Below, in pieces: positions 26,656 through 35,313 of a stretch of 64,000 bases of DNA. Every line of letters begins with the position of its first letter. The first letter of the stretch is position 1. The position numbers and the translations under genes were made by a program. The notes under the pieces are model-generated. The model was not told the DNA's origin. It ran no database searches and saw only the letters and a program-made list of their open reading frames with translations. Source of the DNA: Paenibacillus tuaregi. GTDB lineage: Bacteria; Bacillota; Bacilli; Paenibacillales; Paenibacillaceae. The stretch spans positions 2,763,869 through 2,827,868 of the forward strand of contig NZ_LT575476.1 of the NCBI RefSeq assembly GCF_900086655.1, in the 5' to 3' direction.

Positions 26656-27489
26656 CTAATTTTGACGGTAATGGTCAATGGATTTTTTCGGCTTGCTTTG
26701 TGAAATACAACCATCTGAAGGAATTGCTGCATCAAGCTCATTCTTTACAGACCAATGCACTAATGTAGTACTGTCCACTGTCTGCTGACAATGTAGATTA
26801 TTCAGAAAGGCTGCAACCAAACTCTCCGAGCGGCAAAGCTCAGGAATTGGAATTGCAGCCTCTTTTGCGTCCAAATATCCATCTGTTATCATCAAAATAT
26901 AGTTAATTCCTGTTCTAAGCTCCCTCCGTCCAAGTGAGTAACAGGGGACTGCCTTATCGAACGTATTGACTTTACCTATCCATTCGTAAAAATTTCTTTG
27001 GTTTAAACTCACCTGCCCCCACTTCTCTAATTCATCATGAATTAGATACAGCTGACAATCACCGACGGAGAACCACCAAAGAACGTTCTCTTTTCGAATA
27101 CAGATTAAGCATGAGGCTTCCCCATCTAGGGAACGACATTGACTTTTAAACTCATCCGATTTAAATAATTGAAGCAGGAATTGCTCAATAGGGTCAAACA
27201 AAACATCTATTTTTGAATCGAGAATTTCCTTAATCGAAGTTTCCTTGTCCTTCAGAGTGGCAATGATCAGTTCTGCACTATCCCACGAGGAATGCGCATC
27301 AATGAGCGCTGCAAACTCCCATGAACTACTTTGCCATACTAGCAAACCATCCTCATTCTTGTGTGCCCCACTCCCGGTGTTCCCGCCATATCTGCCGACT
27401 GTTATGTGTTGAAGTTTCTCTACTGATGGCGAATCAAGATATGACTGTTCTGATCCAGTCCATTCCAAGCTTAAGCTATTCGGCTCCAC
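26656..27489 (-). CDS. PP2C-family protein phosphatase-like protein
   Basis: About 277 residues. Divergent PP2C/PPM motifs appear in order: GSGAHKNEDGLLVW (Asp metal ligand), FAALIDAHSSWDSAE in place of VxDGHGG, FSVGDCQLYLI, and ILMITDGYLDAKE. Two glycines of the usual DGHGG box are changed, so activity could be reduced. It would remove phosphate from Ser/Thr in an unknown target. The ORF can start at GTG 27501, but AGGTGAT spaced 8 bases from the GTG at 27489 makes the latter better. It follows the YdeI gene closely. Confidence 0.75.
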   Translation of the reverse strand: MEPNSLSLEWTGSEQSYLDSPSVEKLQHITVGRYGGNTGSGAHKNEDGLLVWQSSSWEFAALIDAHSSWDSAELIIATLKDKETSIKEILDSKIDVLFDPIEQFLLQLFKSDEFKSQCRSLDGEASCLICIRKENVLWWFSVGDCQLYLIHDELEKWGQVSLNQRNFYEWIGKVNTFDKAVPCYSLGRRELRTGINYILMITDGYLDAKEAAIPIPELCRSESLVAAFLNNLHCQQTVDSTTLVHWSVKNELDAAIPSDGCISQSKPKKSIDHYRQN

Positions 27490-27511
27490 GCTAAAGATCA
27501 CCTCACAATGA

Positions 27512-28081
27512 TTAATAATCTAGCAGACGACCGTGATCGTTCCACTGGCCGTACATCTTGTTATCTCTTGTGTTGGTAATGAACTTGTCTAACCTGCTCT
27601 TAAATACTTCCGGCTGATTCTTATAGCTCTGTATCGTGTCGATGCGAATTCTTCTATATAGATCTGGAAACGCCATGAAATTCGCATATACCTGCCTATC
27701 CTCCTGCAGCCTTTGCTCTATCACTTTATCGATAGTAAAAGAATCAGGATTCATATCAGGAAGAACCTTTCTTCCCTCATCTGTCATTAACCCCAGCTTT
27801 TCGAGGCGGCGGACACGTTCTTTATTTAATTCAGTCCAGGAACTTTTTTTGCTTCGAGGGGACAGTCTCTGAGACAGCTCCGCATCAGATATCTTCTTCT
27901 TAACTCCATCAATCCATCCAAAGCATAACGCTTCCTCTACTGCGTCCAGATATAAGAGCGTATCCGATTTGGGCATCATACTAACCAAGACCCAGCAAGA
28001 TTCTTCAGTCTTACTATTTTCCAGCAGCCAAAACCTCAACTCTTCTCTCGATTTTACCGATATTAAACGATCGATTTCCAT
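27512..28081 (-). CDS. YdeI/OmpD-associated family protein
   Basis: 189 residues. The family pattern is clear: EELRFWLLENSKTEESCWVL at the start, LDAVEEALCFGWIDGVKKKI, QRLSPRSKKSSWTELNKERV, and LGLMTDEGRKVL. The biochemical role is not established; homologues have been linked to resistance to antimicrobial peptides and bacteriocins. AAAGGAAA precedes the ATG. It is followed after about 20 bp by the PP2C-like gene. The MITE-like copy B begins 25 bp upstream of its start and may affect expression. Confidence 0.85.
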   Translation of the reverse strand: MEIDRLISVKSREELRFWLLENSKTEESCWVLVSMMPKSDTLLYLDAVEEALCFGWIDGVKKKISDAELSQRLSPRSKKSSWTELNKERVRRLEKLGLMTDEGRKVLPDMNPDSFTIDKVIEQRLQEDRQVYANFMAFPDLYRRIRIDTIQSYKNQPEVFKSRLDKFITNTRDNKMYGQWNDHGRLLDY

Positions 28082-28105
28082 ATTTATTGAAAATTTCCTT
28101 TCTAC

Positions 28106-28294
28106 ATAAAATGAACTTATGAAAGTTGCCGTATTCGGGCGATGCGATGCCGAGTGTTCTTACGACCCCTGTTGTCTCCAAAATCCTTGAACTAGATATC
28201 AGTGAGGCATTTCGGAGACAAAGGCAGACGCTCCGTTTCTTCAGAATCACTCGGGATCGAAGCTGAGACCGGTTAATTCTAAAGTTCATTTTAT
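28106..28294. mobile_element. MITE-like fold-back element, copy B (189 bp)
   Basis: Perfect 13-bp terminal inverted repeats ATAAAATGAACTT/AAGTTCATTTTAT. The interior is also an imperfect inverted repeat: CGATGCCGAGTG-TTCT on the left pairs with the complement of AGAATCACTCGGGATCG on the right, and TTGTCTCC(A)AAAT with ATTTCGGAGACAA. The whole unit can fold as one long hairpin. No ORF. The ends match the 68-bp copy at 6740-6807. It sits between the YdeI gene start and the MFS gene end. Confidence 0.75.
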
Positions 28295-28314
28295 ATACAT
28301 TTATCATATATCCG

Positions 28315-29490
28315 TTAATCCATGCTTGCTTTTTCAACCTGTGATTTGGAAATTCCCGCTTTTATCATGATGAGTATGAAAGCAAATAGCAAAAGCATAA
28401 CACCACTCCAGATGATCTGATGCGTGCCCAGCCGGGAAATAAACAAACCGCCGATCCATGTCCCAACCGTAATACCAACATTCGAAAAGGAAACAAACAA
28501 GCTGTTACCGAATTCGGGAGCTTCTTTCGCGTCAGTCATCAATAAGGCTTGACTAAGAATAAGCCCGCCGGAATGCACAGCTCCCCACACAAATACGATG
28601 ACCGCCATCGGCAAAAAATAAGCACCCCAATAATATGTGAATAAGTAAATGACCGCATATATGAGTGGAAACAGAACGACTGTTTTTGTCATGCTTTTGT
28701 TCAGAAAGAACCCAAACAAAAAATTCCCTGCAATCATGGTGATGCCAAAGATCATCAACATTACACTGATCCATGTACCGTTCATATGGGTGACTTCTCC
28801 AAGATATTCGGCAAAGTAGCTGTAAACTGAACTCATCGCTGTAAAGATCATCGCCACGATCAAGATCGTTAACCACAGCTGAGGTCTGCTCAATATGCCG
28901 AGCTGCTTGCCAAAAGACATTCGTTCCTTAACAGGCATTGAAGGCAGCCAGAACAGGATGCCTATAAAGGCAATGAGACTCACAATGGCTCCAAACAGGA
29001 AAGCAGCCTCCAGCGAAATTTTTGTAGAGAGATAGGTTGTAATCGGCACGCCAAAAGCGAATCCAACGGTAACGCCGGCCATAATCTGGGTCACCGCTTT
29101 ACGGCTCTTTTCGGGAGGAACCAGGCTGGCGGCGGTCGCAAGCGCAATCGAAAAAAAGACAGGGTGAAAAAACGCAGGAACAATCCGGAAAGCGAGCATA
29201 ACTTCGAACCTGGTTGTATAAGCATACACCAAATTAGAAATAGCAAACATCAGGATAGCGGATAGTAAGATCGCTTTTCGATTCATTCCCGAAGCGAGTA
29301 ATGTCAGGAAGGGGCCTGAGATGGCAACGATTAAAGCAAATGCACTGACAAGGTACCCGGCCTGGGAAGCCGATATGTGAAATTTCTCGGTGAGTTGGGG
29401 AATAACTCCGATCACACCCATTTCAGTTGTAATGATACCAAATATGCCTAAAGCCAGAAAAAAAATCAGCGAAGTATAGCTGTTTTTCAT
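28315..29490 (-). CDS. MFS transporter, AraJ/NepI-like (DHA1) exporter
   Basis: 391 residues from the ATG at 29490, which follows GAGGGGGC; the ORF upstream is not needed. About 12 membrane segments. The TM1 motif FGIITTEMGVIGVIPQLTEK is characteristic of the sugar-efflux/AraJ/NepI branch, and LVSAFALIVAISGPFLTLL follows. Members export sugars, nucleosides or chloramphenicol; the substrate here is unknown. A terminator (29513-29545) separates it from the VOC gene upstream. Confidence 0.9.
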   Translation of the reverse strand: MKNSYTSLIFFLALGIFGIITTEMGVIGVIPQLTEKFHISASQAGYLVSAFALIVAISGPFLTLLASGMNRKAILLSAILMFAISNLVYAYTTRFEVMLAFRIVPAFFHPVFFSIALATAASLVPPEKSRKAVTQIMAGVTVGFAFGVPITTYLSTKISLEAAFLFGAIVSLIAFIGILFWLPSMPVKERMSFGKQLGILSRPQLWLTILIVAMIFTAMSSVYSYFAEYLGEVTHMNGTWISVMLMIFGITMIAGNFLFGFFLNKSMTKTVVLFPLIYAVIYLFTYYWGAYFLPMAVIVFVWGAVHSGGLILSQALLMTDAKEAPEFGNSLFVSFSNVGITVGTWIGGLFISRLGTHQIIWSGVMLLLFAFILIMIKAGISKSQVEKASMD

Positions 29491-29512
29491 AAATCGTGCC
29501 CCCTCGGTATAT

Positions 29513-29545
29513 AAAAAAATGGCCTTCAGTTGCAAGACCATTTTT
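29513..29545 (-). terminator. Terminator of the VOC gene
   Basis: On the minus strand AAAAATGGTCTT, loop, AAGGCCATTTTTTT: U-rich tail, just past the stop at 29559 and only about 20 bp before the next gene's ribosome site, so some read-through into the exporter is plausible. Confidence 0.8.
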
Positions 29546-29558
29546 CAAAAATGAGTTA

Positions 29559-30020
29559 TTATTTGCCCGAAACTATGTTATCAAGAAACTTGTCCGCGTC
29601 CCCATTAAACTTCCAGGAAACTCCAAACTTATCAACCAGCATTCCAAAGCACGAAGACCAAGGTGTATGAGATAATGGCATGATAACATGACCATTTACA
29701 GACAAATTAGAAAAGTAATTTTCCAGTGTCTGTTTATCCTCATTAACGATGCTGATCAGTATATTGTTGCCCTTAACCAACTCGCCAGTTACACTCTTCA
29801 TTGAGGGAACAATATCCGACATCATGATCTTCCCACCTGCGAATTGTATGGAAGACTCCATGATCATATTTAACTCATTTTCCGGCAAAGGGTAGTTCGG
29901 ATCTTGTGGGAAATCCTTAAATTTCACTTTTTTGACCTCGGTTGCATTTAAGGCCTCCGAATAAAATTCAATCGCTTGTTCTGCAATCCCATCAAAGTTC
30001 AAATATACAATGGCTGACAT
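29559..30020 (-). CDS. PhnB-like VOC-superfamily protein
   Basis: 153 residues with the glyoxalase/bleomycin-resistance fold of the PhnB (3-demethylubiquinone methyltransferase-like) group: YLNFDGIAEQAIEFYSEALN at the start, IMMSDIVPS in the middle, and DKFGVSWKFN near the end. Catalytic activity is not established for this group. AGAAGGAGG precedes the ATG. It is divergent from the YafY regulator, with a perfect palindrome between, an arrangement that recurs widely for such pairs. Confidence 0.88.
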   Translation of the reverse strand: MSAIVYLNFDGIAEQAIEFYSEALNATEVKKVKFKDFPQDPNYPLPENELNMIMESSIQFAGGKIMMSDIVPSMKSVTGELVKGNNILISIVNEDKQTLENYFSNLSVNGHVIMPLSHTPWSSCFGMLVDKFGVSWKFNGDADKFLDNIVSGK

Positions 30021-30065
30021 ATAGTAAACCTCCTTCTTGTTATGGATGTAGTATAATTCATAATA

Positions 30066-30085
30066 GGTGACAACTATATGTCACC
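30066..30085. promoter_or_regulatory. Operator palindrome for the YafY/WYL regulator
   Basis: GGTGACA-ACTATA-TGTCACC, a perfect 7+7 inverted repeat with a 6-bp spacer, in the 99-bp gap between the VOC gene and the divergent YafY gene. Dimeric HTH_11/WYL regulators bind such TGACA-TGTCA dyads. Confidence 0.65.
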
Positions 30086-30119
30086 ATTTAATCCTGAGGA
30101 AGAATAAACGAGGGCAGAT

Positions 30120-31031
30120 ATGAACAAGGTTGAGAGATTAATATCTATCATCATGATCTTGCTGAAAAAGGATGTCGTTCCAACCACAGAATTCGCACAA
30201 TTATTTAACGTTTCCAAAAGAACCATACTTCGGGATATGGAAACCCTGAGTTTATCAAACATCCCCATCTATTCTGTCAATGGTGTTCATGGTGGCTACG
30301 GTATTATGGATGAATACAAATTTGATAAACGTCTTCTAAGCAGCTCCGACTTGGAGAATATATTAACTGCGCTTGGCGGATTGGAACAAATTCTAATTAG
30401 CGAAGACGTTGAAGTGACTATAAGGAAAATAGAAGCGATGGTCAGCCCTTTGTCTCCTAAGGGTTCAATCCAGCTGTCATTTTATGATTGGGAGGGCCGG
30501 TCTGAAATTGTTCAAACCTTGAAGAGGTGTCAAGAAGCGATATTAGCGAGAAGGCTCATTTCATTCAAGTATATGGATAAAAATGGCTTGAAAACGAATA
30601 GAACGGTGGAACCATATCAGCTCCATTTTAGCGAAACGAGTTGGTATCTAAAGGGGTTTTGCTTGCATCGCATGAGATATAGAACGTTTAAATTATCCAG
30701 AATCGAAGATCTTCATTTGGATAAAGAATCATTTAACCTAAGAGATGATTCGTTAGACCAAAAGCATGAAGACAGTTATCAACCGGAGTTAGTTACTTTG
30801 AGAGCGTTAATTTCCCCCAGTATAAAAGACCAGTTCATTGAAAGATATGGCAGAAAAAGTATTGAGGAGTGCAGTTCTGAGCTTTTCCTGGCCACAATCC
30901 AGGTTCCTCAAAACCGTATTGGATTTCAATTTTTAGCAGGTTTCGGTACAAATTTACAGATTGTAGAGCCGCAATCCTATGTTGAACAATTTCGAAATTA
31001 TTTACTTGAAATGATAGGTAAGTATTCCTAA
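30120..31031 (+). CDS. YafY-family (HTH_11 + WYL) transcriptional regulator
   Basis: 303 residues. The N-terminal winged helix (about 1-60) has TTEFAQLFNVSKRTILRDME; the WYL ligand-binding domain spans about 140-215 with RLISFKYMDKNG and TSWYLKGFCLHRMRYRTFKL, and a WCX-type C-terminal part follows. WYL regulators sense small ligands or nucleic acids. The GGTGACA/TGTCACC dyad lies 35 bp before its start, suggesting control of itself and the VOC gene. Confidence 0.92.
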   Translation: MNKVERLISIIMILLKKDVVPTTEFAQLFNVSKRTILRDMETLSLSNIPIYSVNGVHGGYGIMDEYKFDKRLLSSSDLENILTALGGLEQILISEDVEVTIRKIEAMVSPLSPKGSIQLSFYDWEGRSEIVQTLKRCQEAILARRLISFKYMDKNGLKTNRTVEPYQLHFSETSWYLKGFCLHRMRYRTFKLSRIEDLHLDKESFNLRDDSLDQKHEDSYQPELVTLRALISPSIKDQFIERYGRKSIEECSSELFLATIQVPQNRIGFQFLAGFGTNLQIVEPQSYVEQFRNYLLEMIGKYS

Positions 31032-31045
31032 GTGAAGATGAATAA

Positions 31046-31070
31046 AGGCTGCCAAGTTAATTGGCAGCCT
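31046..31070 (+). terminator. Hairpin after the YafY gene
   Basis: AGGCTGCCAA/TTGGCAGCCT, perfect 10-bp stem, 5-base loop, 15 bp past the stop; followed by TACATATG rather than a T-run. Confidence 0.65.
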
Positions 31071-31182
31071 TACATATGTGATGATTATTTCACAATCAAA
31101 ATCGAATCCACTCCCTACCTCTAATCCTCCTCCGGAGTGCTTCTGCTATTCCAATTCATTGGTCATCAGTCTGGGACCATTC

Positions 31183-33171
31183 TCAACTCGTCTCTTCCCG
31201 CAGATCATGCTCCATGAAGAGGATATCGCGCTTCATTTCCTTCATACCCTGTCTGGAGATCCGCCCTGTCTCGAACATGGCTTGAATATTGTCTCTCTCC
31301 AGCTGAATTCCGATCCGGGCCATCTCCTCCAACGAGCTGTCGAACTCTTGTCGGCTGTAGGTGTCCGAATCATTTCTCGTCAGACGCAGCAGTGTACGTT
31401 CATATTGCAGAATCAGCGAGCTGACGGTCTCCATATCCGGCCCGCCTTCTGCAAGACGAGCATTAAGCTGCTTAATGATATAAGCCGTATTTTGAGTTCT
31501 GAGCTTGGTTATTTCGGCGCGCCTTTCCCGGAAGCTTAACCGGACGGGATTCAGCATCCCGAACATTTCTACCCATTGCTTAATGGGGAAGAGTTCTTTT
31601 TTATAACGGACATCTCTTGTCTGCATATACAACAGCTGGTTTATCCTCCCAAGGTAACGGTACGCTGTGTATGGATGCACATCTTTCCTTTTAAGCGCAA
31701 GCAGCGTGTTCTCTCTCTCCCATTTCAATACAGACAAGCCCAAGGACCGCTGTGCCTTATCGTTGTTCTCATCCTTCCTGAGTGTTCGAATTCTGGAAGT
31801 ATATGTATTGATGATCTGGGCGGCTGCCAGCCGGTTCTGGTCTGTGGTCAGTTCGTTTAATCCCGTAACAACGTTCGTCAGAATCTCTATTTTGGCCTGA
31901 GTCTCCTCCTCTTCCTGCTCTGTTCGCGTTTCCTTCCCTAATAGAAGCGGCAGCAAATAGTTGGAGGCCAGCAATGTCCACAATATTACCCCAGCCGCAA
32001 GGAAGATAATCAGATCTCTAGCCGGAAATGCTGTGCCATCATCAAGAAACAACGGCAAGGACAACGTACTCGCCAGCGTGATCGTTCCCCGGACTCCCGA
32101 CAGACTAAGAATAAGTGCATTCTTGAACCTGAGCTGCCAAGGATCGCGTGATTTGGTTCCAAGGAAAATATCCATCAGAAGCACCCAGATGAGGCGCAGC
32201 CCGAGTACAGCCGCAGTCAATAACAGTGTGTACATAATTACTTCAAAATTCCCTATTTCTGTGCTGATCCAAATCGTCTGAATAATATCAGGAAGCTGCG
32301 TGCCCAGCAGCAGGAAAACCAGTCCGTTTAATACAAATATAATGACCGACCAGGTGCTTTTGGATACCACTCTCAGCTTGGCTACCTCAGGATTCATTTT
32401 CTTGTAATTGAGAGAATGGGCGATTCCTGCGGCGACAACGGCCAGGATGCCGTTGACCCCCAACTCTTCAGCTGCCATAAATATCAAGAAAGGAGTCAGA
32501 ATCTCAATCAGCATGTGCAGTGTGACGTTCTCCATTCCCAGTTTCCGGAGCCATTTCACCACGCCATATTTCACTAGCGTGAGCAGCAGGCCCAGTACCA
32601 TACCTCCAAGTGAAATGGAAATAAAGCTGATCCCGGCAGTTTTGAAAGAGAACATACCCGTGACCATAGCCGCTACGGCAAATTGAAATGAGACCAGCCC
32701 CGACGCGTCATTGATTAGAGATTCCCCCTCGAGAATCTGCATCGTCTGATGGGGGATTTTTACTTTCTGCTCCAGTGCGCCCACGGCCACAGCATCCGTC
32801 GGTGCTAGAGCGGCTGCCAGTGCAAAGGATGCCGCCAGCGGGATGACTGGGAGCAGCCAATTCAGGAAATAACCCATCACGGCTACCGTTACAAACACTA
32901 GACCCAGCGCCAGCATAAGGATAGGTTTCTTCAGCTTCCACAGCGCTTCTTTGTCTGCATGCCTGCCGTCGTTGAACAGCAAAGGGGCAATGAACAGCAG
33001 CAAGAACAGCTCTGGATTTAATTTCAGCTCATAGTGCAAGGGCAGCCAAGTAATCAACACCCCCAGCGCGATTTGAATAATCGGCACGGAGAGCGAAGGG
33101 ATAAACCGGTTCACTAAATTGGATAATGAGACCGCCACCAGCATTAGCAGTATAAATTCGAACAATTCCAA
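31183..33171 (-). CDS. Na+/H+ antiporter, CPA1/NhaP type
   Basis: 662 residues. TTG start with GGAGGT 8 bases upstream. About 12 membrane segments occupy residues 1-410, with ALAPTDAVAVGALEQ carrying the proton/cation-binding Asp of CPA1 proteins, NDASGLVSFQFAVAA, and SGVRGTITLASTLSLPL. A cytoplasmic C-terminal region of about 250 residues, rich in charged helices, follows and probably regulates activity. It exchanges Na+ or K+ for protons in pH and salt homeostasis. It appears to be a single-gene unit. Confidence 0.93.
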   Translation of the reverse strand: MELFEFILLMLVAVSLSNLVNRFIPSLSVPIIQIALGVLITWLPLHYELKLNPELFLLLFIAPLLFNDGRHADKEALWKLKKPILMLALGLVFVTVAVMGYFLNWLLPVIPLAASFALAAALAPTDAVAVGALEQKVKIPHQTMQILEGESLINDASGLVSFQFAVAAMVTGMFSFKTAGISFISISLGGMVLGLLLTLVKYGVVKWLRKLGMENVTLHMLIEILTPFLIFMAAEELGVNGILAVVAAGIAHSLNYKKMNPEVAKLRVVSKSTWSVIIFVLNGLVFLLLGTQLPDIIQTIWISTEIGNFEVIMYTLLLTAAVLGLRLIWVLLMDIFLGTKSRDPWQLRFKNALILSLSGVRGTITLASTLSLPLFLDDGTAFPARDLIIFLAAGVILWTLLASNYLLPLLLGKETRTEQEEEETQAKIEILTNVVTGLNELTTDQNRLAAAQIINTYTSRIRTLRKDENNDKAQRSLGLSVLKWERENTLLALKRKDVHPYTAYRYLGRINQLLYMQTRDVRYKKELFPIKQWVEMFGMLNPVRLSFRERRAEITKLRTQNTAYIIKQLNARLAEGGPDMETVSSLILQYERTLLRLTRNDSDTYSRQEFDSSLEEMARIGIQLERDNIQAMFETGRISRQGMKEMKRDILFMEHDLREETS

Positions 33172-33294
33172 CGATTCTTACCTCCATAATTTGCTATCTG
33201 CAATTAGCAGCATTCACAGCAATACTTTAAGACTACTATAGGTATTTTTATCGGGAATTGCCAGCCGGTTTGTTAACACGTCTGACTCAATTTG

Positions 33295-34521
33295 TTAATG
33301 TGTTCTCTTATATAAAACGGGTATTGCTGCAGCTATAAGAATCATTCCCATGAAAGCGGGTGCTGCATGTCCAAGTGACACATAGAGTTGCCCTCCAAGG
33401 ATCGGCCCAATTATTCTTGCTAAAGCCTGAATGGATTGGCTCCCTCCTTGAATTCTTCCTTGCTCGCTAGAGTCAACCGACTTGGATAGCATTCCATTGA
33501 AAGCTGGCCCGAACACCGAATCACCAAACCCAAAGATAAACATCCCAGCGATAAGTAAAGGATAGAATGAGAACAAAGCAGATAATGCAATAAGACCGTA
33601 GCCTATAATCTCAGATGCCATTCCAGCCACTGCTATCTGTGTATCACTGAGTTTTTTCAACAGCTTTGGCATGATAAATCCTTGGGAAATGATGTCCTGG
33701 AAGCCCATTATTGAAAACATGAGCCCGATGAGTGCAGGCTTCCAACTGAAGGTTTCCATTGTAAATTGCGAAAAAACCGCCTGTAAAGAACCGCCCGGTA
33801 TCCAAAGTAAGAACGCCGAGATTAACAGCCTTTTTAAGTTTTTCATGGAAAGGATGGCTGCAAGCTGTATAAATGGATTCAACCTTGCAAGAGTGATCTC
33901 TTTAAGTCTCTTCATCCTATCAAGGCTCTCGGGCATATAGTAGATTCCATACACAACGTTCAATAGTGTTATTATTGCTCCAAAATACATCGGTACAGCA
34001 TAACCTAGCTTGGCAAGTAATCCGCCTAGAGTTGGGCCAATGACGGTGCCTACACCTGCAACCGCACTCACCCATCCAAAATATTTGGTTCTTTGTTCTG
34101 GAGGAATGATGTCGGCAAAATATGCAAAGATGGTGCTTATGCTCCCGCCTGTTATACCTTCGATTATCCGCCCGGCAAATAGTACCCATAAAGCTCCGCC
34201 TAAACCGAAAACCAAGTACCCGATCGCTGAACCCAAAAGGCATACTAAGAGCAAAGGACGACGGCCATATCTGTCGCTCAAAGCCCCAAGTACGGGGGCC
34301 GCAAAAAACACACAGACTGCATAAATTGAAGTCAACAGCGTAACAATTATAGCTTGTTCTTCCGGATTGCTTGTATAAGGCTGTACTAAGAATGGGACGA
34401 CAGGTGTAATGATGCTGAACCCTATTCCGCATAGAAACACAGAGATAAGACCGAATATTAAAGCGTGTTTATCTACGGCTTGGTCTGTGTTCTGTTCATG
34501 GTTTGACCTAAATTTGTACAC
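33295..34521 (-). CDS. TetA-like MFS exporter (DHA1 family)
   Basis: 408 residues, GTG start after AGAGGAGAA. About 12 membrane segments. Motif A GALSDRYGRRPLLL lies between TM2 and TM3, and motif C-like GWVSAVAGVGTVIGPTLGG in TM5, as in tetracycline/H+ antiporters and other DHA1 pumps. Substrate unknown. The MarR gene lies directly upstream on the same strand, separated by a terminator and a palindrome, so it probably has its own MarR-controlled promoter. Confidence 0.9.
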   Translation of the reverse strand: MYKFRSNHEQNTDQAVDKHALIFGLISVFLCGIGFSIITPVVPFLVQPYTSNPEEQAIIVTLLTSIYAVCVFFAAPVLGALSDRYGRRPLLLVCLLGSAIGYLVFGLGGALWVLFAGRIIEGITGGSISTIFAYFADIIPPEQRTKYFGWVSAVAGVGTVIGPTLGGLLAKLGYAVPMYFGAIITLLNVVYGIYYMPESLDRMKRLKEITLARLNPFIQLAAILSMKNLKRLLISAFLLWIPGGSLQAVFSQFTMETFSWKPALIGLMFSIMGFQDIISQGFIMPKLLKKLSDTQIAVAGMASEIIGYGLIALSALFSFYPLLIAGMFIFGFGDSVFGPAFNGMLSKSVDSSEQGRIQGGSQSIQALARIIGPILGGQLYVSLGHAAPAFMGMILIAAAIPVLYKRTH

Positions 34522-34578
34522 TTAAATTCTCCTCTTAAAGCGTTTTTTCTTCCTAGGAAACAAAAACATCGTATCACC

Positions 34579-34602
34579 ATTTTGCTTCCTTGGCAACAAA
34601 AT
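34579..34602. promoter_or_regulatory. Candidate MarR operator before the TetA-like gene
   Basis: ATTTTGcTtCC...GGcAaCAAAAT is a 24-bp imperfect inverted repeat about 60 bp before the exporter start and just after the MarR terminator. Position fits a MarR binding site on the pump promoter. Confidence 0.4.
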
Positions 34603-34611
34603 AGCAACAAT

Positions 34612-34645
34612 AAAAATGCAGCCGTTCTCAATAGAGCCCGACTGC
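34612..34645 (-). terminator. Terminator of the MarR gene
   Basis: On the minus strand GCAGTCGGGCTC, loop TATT, GAGAACGGCTGC (one wobble, two-base internal loop), then ATTTTTATTG. Confidence 0.65.
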
Positions 34646-34672
34646 TTGAGGTTTGATTACCATGATACCTAT

Positions 34673-35146
34673 TTATTCGGAGTTCATATCCTTACCCTGT
34701 TTTTTTATTTCCGCATCCAGATGCCTACTATACTTTTCTATGAAACCAAGCATACTGTCAAATTGTTCTTCGGTTACCTGCTCAAATACAGCTTTGTCCC
34801 GCTCTTGGAATTCCTTGTGCAACTCCTCATGGATGTTAAAGATGATTTTCCCTTGCTCAGTAAGCCGAAAATAGATCTCTTTCTTGTTATCCGGCTTCTG
34901 GTAGCTTTCGATAATGCCCTTGGTTATGAGCTTTTTAGTTATTTTGCTTATAGCACCGCTTGTCATATAAAGGGACTCCGCAAGCTTTGTCACGTTGGGA
35001 TCTTCATTTTTCTCAATGTATTCGATGCAATGTACCTCAGAGGGCTTATACCCCTTAAGCTTATCCTCCATCTTGTCCTTATTAAGCCACACCAACTTGT
35101 TAAACAAGTCTCTGAAACCGGCTATGACCTGATCTTCTTTGTTCAT
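34673..35146 (-). CDS. MarR-family transcriptional regulator
   Basis: 157 residues from the ATG at 35146 (MNKEDQV), preceded by GGGAGGGC; the ORF is open another 39 codons upstream, with other ATGs, but without a ribosome site as good. The winged helix reads VTKLAESLYMTSGAISKITK, wing PDNKKEIYFRLTEQG. It probably controls the TetA-like exporter downstream. Confidence 0.9.
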   Translation of the reverse strand: MNKEDQVIAGFRDLFNKLVWLNKDKMEDKLKGYKPSEVHCIEYIEKNEDPNVTKLAESLYMTSGAISKITKKLITKGIIESYQKPDNKKEIYFRLTEQGKIIFNIHEELHKEFQERDKAVFEQVTEEQFDSMLGFIEKYSRHLDAEIKKQGKDMNSE

Positions 35147-35261
35147 GGCCTGCCCTCCCACCCCTGCTGCATTAACAATATCATAATAATTATCCATGTT
35201 AAATTTATGATAAGCAACATGGAAACCTAACACAGTCTCGGTACATCTTATTTCAATGTCC

Positions 35262-35305
35262 AAAAATAAAAGCTCCCAACCGTTAAATGCTCAGTCGATT
35301 GGGAG
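35262..35305 (-). terminator. Terminator of the Amadori-type catabolic operon
   Basis: On the minus strand CTCCCAATCG, a 13-base loop, CGGTTGGGAG, then CTTTTATTTTT. It lies 9 bp after the stop of the last operon gene. Confidence 0.85.
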
Positions 35306-35313
35306 TGTTAAGT

